Positions 61,906-64,000 of a stretch of DNA of 64,000 nt are shown one piece after another. The position numbers were made by a program, and so were the translations under genes. This DNA is from JADZAI01 sp047602465. Lineage in GTDB: Bacteria > Pseudomonadota > Alphaproteobacteria > Micropepsales > Micropepsaceae. Numbering within the stretch: the first letter of the stretch is position 1; every line of letters begins with the position of its first letter. Where the stretch lies: the NCBI GenBank assembly GCA_047602465.1, contig JASGHF010000001.1:2170001-2234000 (forward strand). The letters are read 5' to 3'. The notes under the pieces were generated by a model. The model was not told the DNA's origin. It made no database searches and saw only the letters and a list, made by a program, of their open reading frames with translations.

Positions 61906-62337
61906 TCAGGGCGTCGCCGCTGTCTGGGCCTTGTAGTCTTCCTGCAGCCAGGCGATCAGATCGGCGCGCTCTTCGGGCTTCTTGATGCCGGCAAAGGCCA
62001 TCTTGGTGCCGGGGATCTTCTTCCGCGGATTTTCGAGGTAGTCGAACATCTCCTGTTCGGTCCAGGTGATGCCGGATTCCTTGTTGGGCTTTGAATAATT
62101 GTAGCCTTCGACCGTGCCGGCCAGGCGGCCGATGACGCCATACAGCGTGGGTCCGATCTTGTTGTCGCCGGGCGCCGTGCTGTGGCAGGCGCGGCATTTT
62201 GCGAACGACTTTTCGCCCGCGACCGGATCGCCCATCATCTTCTGGCCGTCGGCGCCGGTGATGTCGGTCGCGACCGGATCTGCCGCAGCACTCACCGTCA
62301 GCGCCAGAAGTCCGGCAAGTCCAGCAATCAAACGCAT
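61906..62337 (-). CDS. Class I c-type cytochrome (c2-like)
   Basis: 143 residues from ATG at 62337 with CGAGGGATCGAG before it; longer starts upstream add a non-secretory N-terminus. Signal peptide LIAGLAGLLALTVSAAA. Heme motif Cys48-x-x-Cys51-His52 in KCRACHS, and Met ligand in GTKMAFAG. It shuttles electrons in the periplasm. Convergent with cheR and divergent from hemC. Confidence 0.9.
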   Translation of the reverse strand: MRLIAGLAGLLALTVSAAADPVATDITGADGQKMMGDPVAGEKSFAKCRACHSTAPGDNKIGPTLYGVIGRLAGTVEGYNYSKPNKESGITWTEQEMFDYLENPRKKIPGTKMAFAGIKKPEERADLIAWLQEDYKAQTAATP

Positions 62338-62477
62338 CTCGATCCCTCGTTGCATGATGTTCCGGCGTGGCCTTGTCTCGCTGGGGACCATACGCTTTAT
62401 CTCGGTGCGCCGCGACACTGTTGGGGATCGCCCCGTGTGTCAAATTGACGGGAAAGGCAGTTCAGGATGGCGCGCGC

Positions 62478-63410
62478 GTGAGATCCTTTCGCATCGGAAC
62501 GCGCGGCTCGCCGTTGGCGCTCGCGCAGGCGCATGAGACGGTCGCACGCCTGACGGCCGCGCAGGGATGGACGCCCGGCGAGGCGACCGCGCGGCTGGAG
62601 ATCGTCGTCATCAAGACCAGCGGTGACCGGATCACCGACCGGCCACTCTCCGAGGCGGGCGGCAAGGGCCTCTTCGTCAAGGAGCTGGAAGAGGCGCTGT
62701 TCGACGGGCGTGTCGATATGGCCGTGCATTCGATGAAGGATGTGCCGGGCGTTCTGCCGGATGGCCTGGTGATCGGCGCCGCCCTGCCGCGTGAGGATGC
62801 GCGGGATGCGTTGATCGGCGCGGCGTCGGTCGAGGCGCTGGCGCAAGGCGCGCGGGTGGGAACGACAAGCCCGCGCCGGGCGGCGGCGCTTCTGAATCTC
62901 AGACCGGACCTCAGAATCGTCCTGTTCCGCGGAAATGTGCAGACCCGTCTCGACAAACTGGCGCGCGGAGAAGCGGACGCGACGCTGCTGGCGATGGCAG
63001 GCCTCAACAGGCTGAATCTGCGGCCCGCGCTGGCGCCGCTGGCGGTAGATGCATTCCTGCCTGCCGCAGGACAGGGCGTCGTCGGTCTGGAGTGCCGGTC
63101 GGGCGACGGTGAGACCCTGGCGCTCGCCGCGTCGATCAACGACGTGCCGACCTCGGTCGCGCTTGCGGCCGAGCGAGCCTGTCTCGCCGCGCTCGACGGC
63201 TCGTGCCGCAGCGCCATCGCCATTCACGCGGCGCCGCAGCCGGACGGCACGCTGGATTTGTCGGCGGCCGTCTATGCGCTGGACGGTTCCCGATGCGAGA
63301 CCGCTCGTGTTGTCCTGCCCGCTGCGATGCAGGCCGATGCCGCGTTCTCGGCAGGCCATGCGCTCGGGTCGGCGTTGCGCGGCCGCGCTGCGGCGCTGCT
63401 GAACCTTTGA
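62478..63410 (+). CDS. hemC: Porphobilinogen deaminase
   Basis: 310 residues from GTG at 62478, which gives the standard start SFRIGTRGSPLALAQAHETV; the upstream open frame has no family sequence. Signatures: VIKTSGDRITDRPLSEAGGK, GLFVKELEEALFDGRVDMAV, HSMKDVPGVLPDGL, RGNVQTRLDKLARGEADATL and LDGSCRSAIAIHA with the dipyrromethane-cofactor Cys. It polymerises porphobilinogen to hydroxymethylbilane, the substrate of HemD. It is not adjacent to the hemD copy in the window. Confidence 0.95.
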   Translation: MRSFRIGTRGSPLALAQAHETVARLTAAQGWTPGEATARLEIVVIKTSGDRITDRPLSEAGGKGLFVKELEEALFDGRVDMAVHSMKDVPGVLPDGLVIGAALPREDARDALIGAASVEALAQGARVGTTSPRRAAALLNLRPDLRIVLFRGNVQTRLDKLARGEADATLLAMAGLNRLNLRPALAPLAVDAFLPAAGQGVVGLECRSGDGETLALAASINDVPTSVALAAERACLAALDGSCRSAIAIHAAPQPDGTLDLSAAVYALDGSRCETARVVLPAAMQADAAFSAGHALGSALRGRAAALLNL

Positions 63411-63509
63411 GGCGTTCCTGCGTTTGTTGCTGTTTCATCAACTCAATTGACAATATCGAGCTGACCTCATCGCCTCGGCCAGGATGAGGGAAAGAGCGGG
63501 AGCAGACGC

Positions 63510-64000
63510 GTGAAGGCGCTTGAGAACCTGACCGTACTGGACCTGACGCATATGCTTTCCGGCCCGTACGGCACGCTTTTGCTGGCCGATCTCGGCGCGC
63601 GGACGATCAAGGTGGAGCCGCCGGGCAAGGGAGAAGGCACCCGCCGTCTTCTGGAGAATGCGCCTGAGTTTTCGCGTGACGGGATGGGCGCATATTTCCT
63701 CACGCTCAACCGGAACAAGCAAAGCGTTGCGATCGATCTGAAGACCGAGGCTGGGCTGAAGCTTTTCTATCGGCTGGTCGAAAAGGCCGACATCGTGGTC
63801 AGCAATTTCGGCGCGGGCGTCACCGAGCGGTTGAAGATCGACTATGCGCGGCTGTCGGCCATCAATCCGCGCATCATCACCTGCGCGATCTCGGGGTTCG
63901 GCGAAACCGGCCCGCTGCCGAACCGACCGGCCTTCGATCTCGTGGCGCAAGGCATGGGCGGCGGCATGTCGCTGACCGGGCACGCCGACGGCGAGCCGCT
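63510..64000 (+). CDS. Class III CoA-transferase, N-terminal part (cut by window end)
   Basis: 163 codons from GTG at 63510. KALENLTVLDLTHMLSGPYG, TLLLADLGARTIKVEPPGKG, RNKQSVAIDLKTEAGLKLFY, ISGFGETGPLPNRPAFDLVA and QGMGGGMSLTG are CaiB/BaiF family sequence. The catalytic Asp expected near residue 165-170 lies about at the window edge and cannot be verified. It moves CoA between carboxylic acids; substrate unknown. Confidence 0.9.
   Translation, partial: MKALENLTVLDLTHMLSGPYGTLLLADLGARTIKVEPPGKGEGTRRLLENAPEFSRDGMGAYFLTLNRNKQSVAIDLKTEAGLKLFYRLVEKADIVVSNFGAGVTERLKIDYARLSAINPRIITCAISGFGETGPLPNRPAFDLVAQGMGGGMSLTGHADGEP

Noticed and set aside
62367..62477. Extension of hemC by 37 residues
   Set aside because: No family similarity in the extension; the GTG at 62478 begins exactly at the conserved porphobilinogen deaminase N-terminus.

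Overview
The window is 64 kb of high-GC, densely packed bacterial chromosome. It is most consistent with an alphaproteobacterium: a hemD - mitofilin-like - hemY run, an IalB-family secreted protein, Zur, an alphaproteobacterial-type CheY and CheZ, overlapping ATGA start/stop junctions, and dispersed hairpin repeats around a DUF559 endonuclease gene. The genus cannot be fixed from the sequence alone. There is no rRNA, CRISPR array, prophage or canonical insertion sequence. Two tRNA genes are present: Thr-CGT and Ala-CGC.

Layout. 0-4.7 kb: 3' end of hemD, mitofilin-like gene, hemY, an alpha/beta hydrolase, tRNA-Thr and zur. 4.9-10.6 kb: an envelope triad of DUF1302 outer-membrane protein, DUF1329 protein and a YCF48/BNR propeller. 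10.7-13.0 kb: two tandem, very similar ferritin-like diiron proteins with complete ligand sets. 13.0-19.2 kb: a papain-like cysteine peptidase, then a translationally coupled acyl-CoA operon (two enoyl-CoA hydratases, two acyl-CoA dehydrogenase-fold enzymes, an SDR) with an AlkB-type dioxygenase inside it. 19.2-19.9 kb: DUF559 gene framed by hairpin repeats. 20-35 kb: mostly housekeeping and small hypothetical genes (TraB/GumN, XRE regulator, YggT, DUF167, FolD, ECF sigma with an ABC exporter, ArgG, Rrf2, Sel1-prolyl-hydroxylase, RlmN, IalB, SpoU, asparaginase II). 35-44 kb: quinone-oxidoreductase-like gene, MHYT histidine kinase, LysR regulator, a secreted HExxH protein, a CrtC/AttH-like protein divergent from a GMC oxidoreductase. 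44-47.6 kb: an 1127-residue lipoprotein made of 12 cyanovirin-N-like repeats plus a 257-residue Pro/Thr/Glu tail. 47.7-53 kb: small genes, a Crp/Fnr regulator and a nucleotide-cyclase/ATPase regulator. 53-62 kb: a complete chemotaxis cluster (cheZ-cheY divergent from cheA-cheW-mcp-cheB-cheR). 62-64 kb: cytochrome c, hemC and the start of a class III CoA transferase.

How the genes may work together (inference). The DUF1302/DUF1329/propeller triad, the diiron pair and the acyl-CoA operon form one co-directional block. It looks like uptake or export plus oxidative breakdown of a hydrophobic carbon substrate. The chemotaxis promoters and the MHYT kinase promoter share an AT-rich CGTAATTT-type motif, which suggests co-regulation.

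Three otherwise intact genes (the propeller, argG and the PAS chemoreceptor) each carry one apparent +1 frameshift. Because argG is a core biosynthetic gene, base-insertion errors in the assembly are the simplest explanation, but real lesions cannot be excluded.
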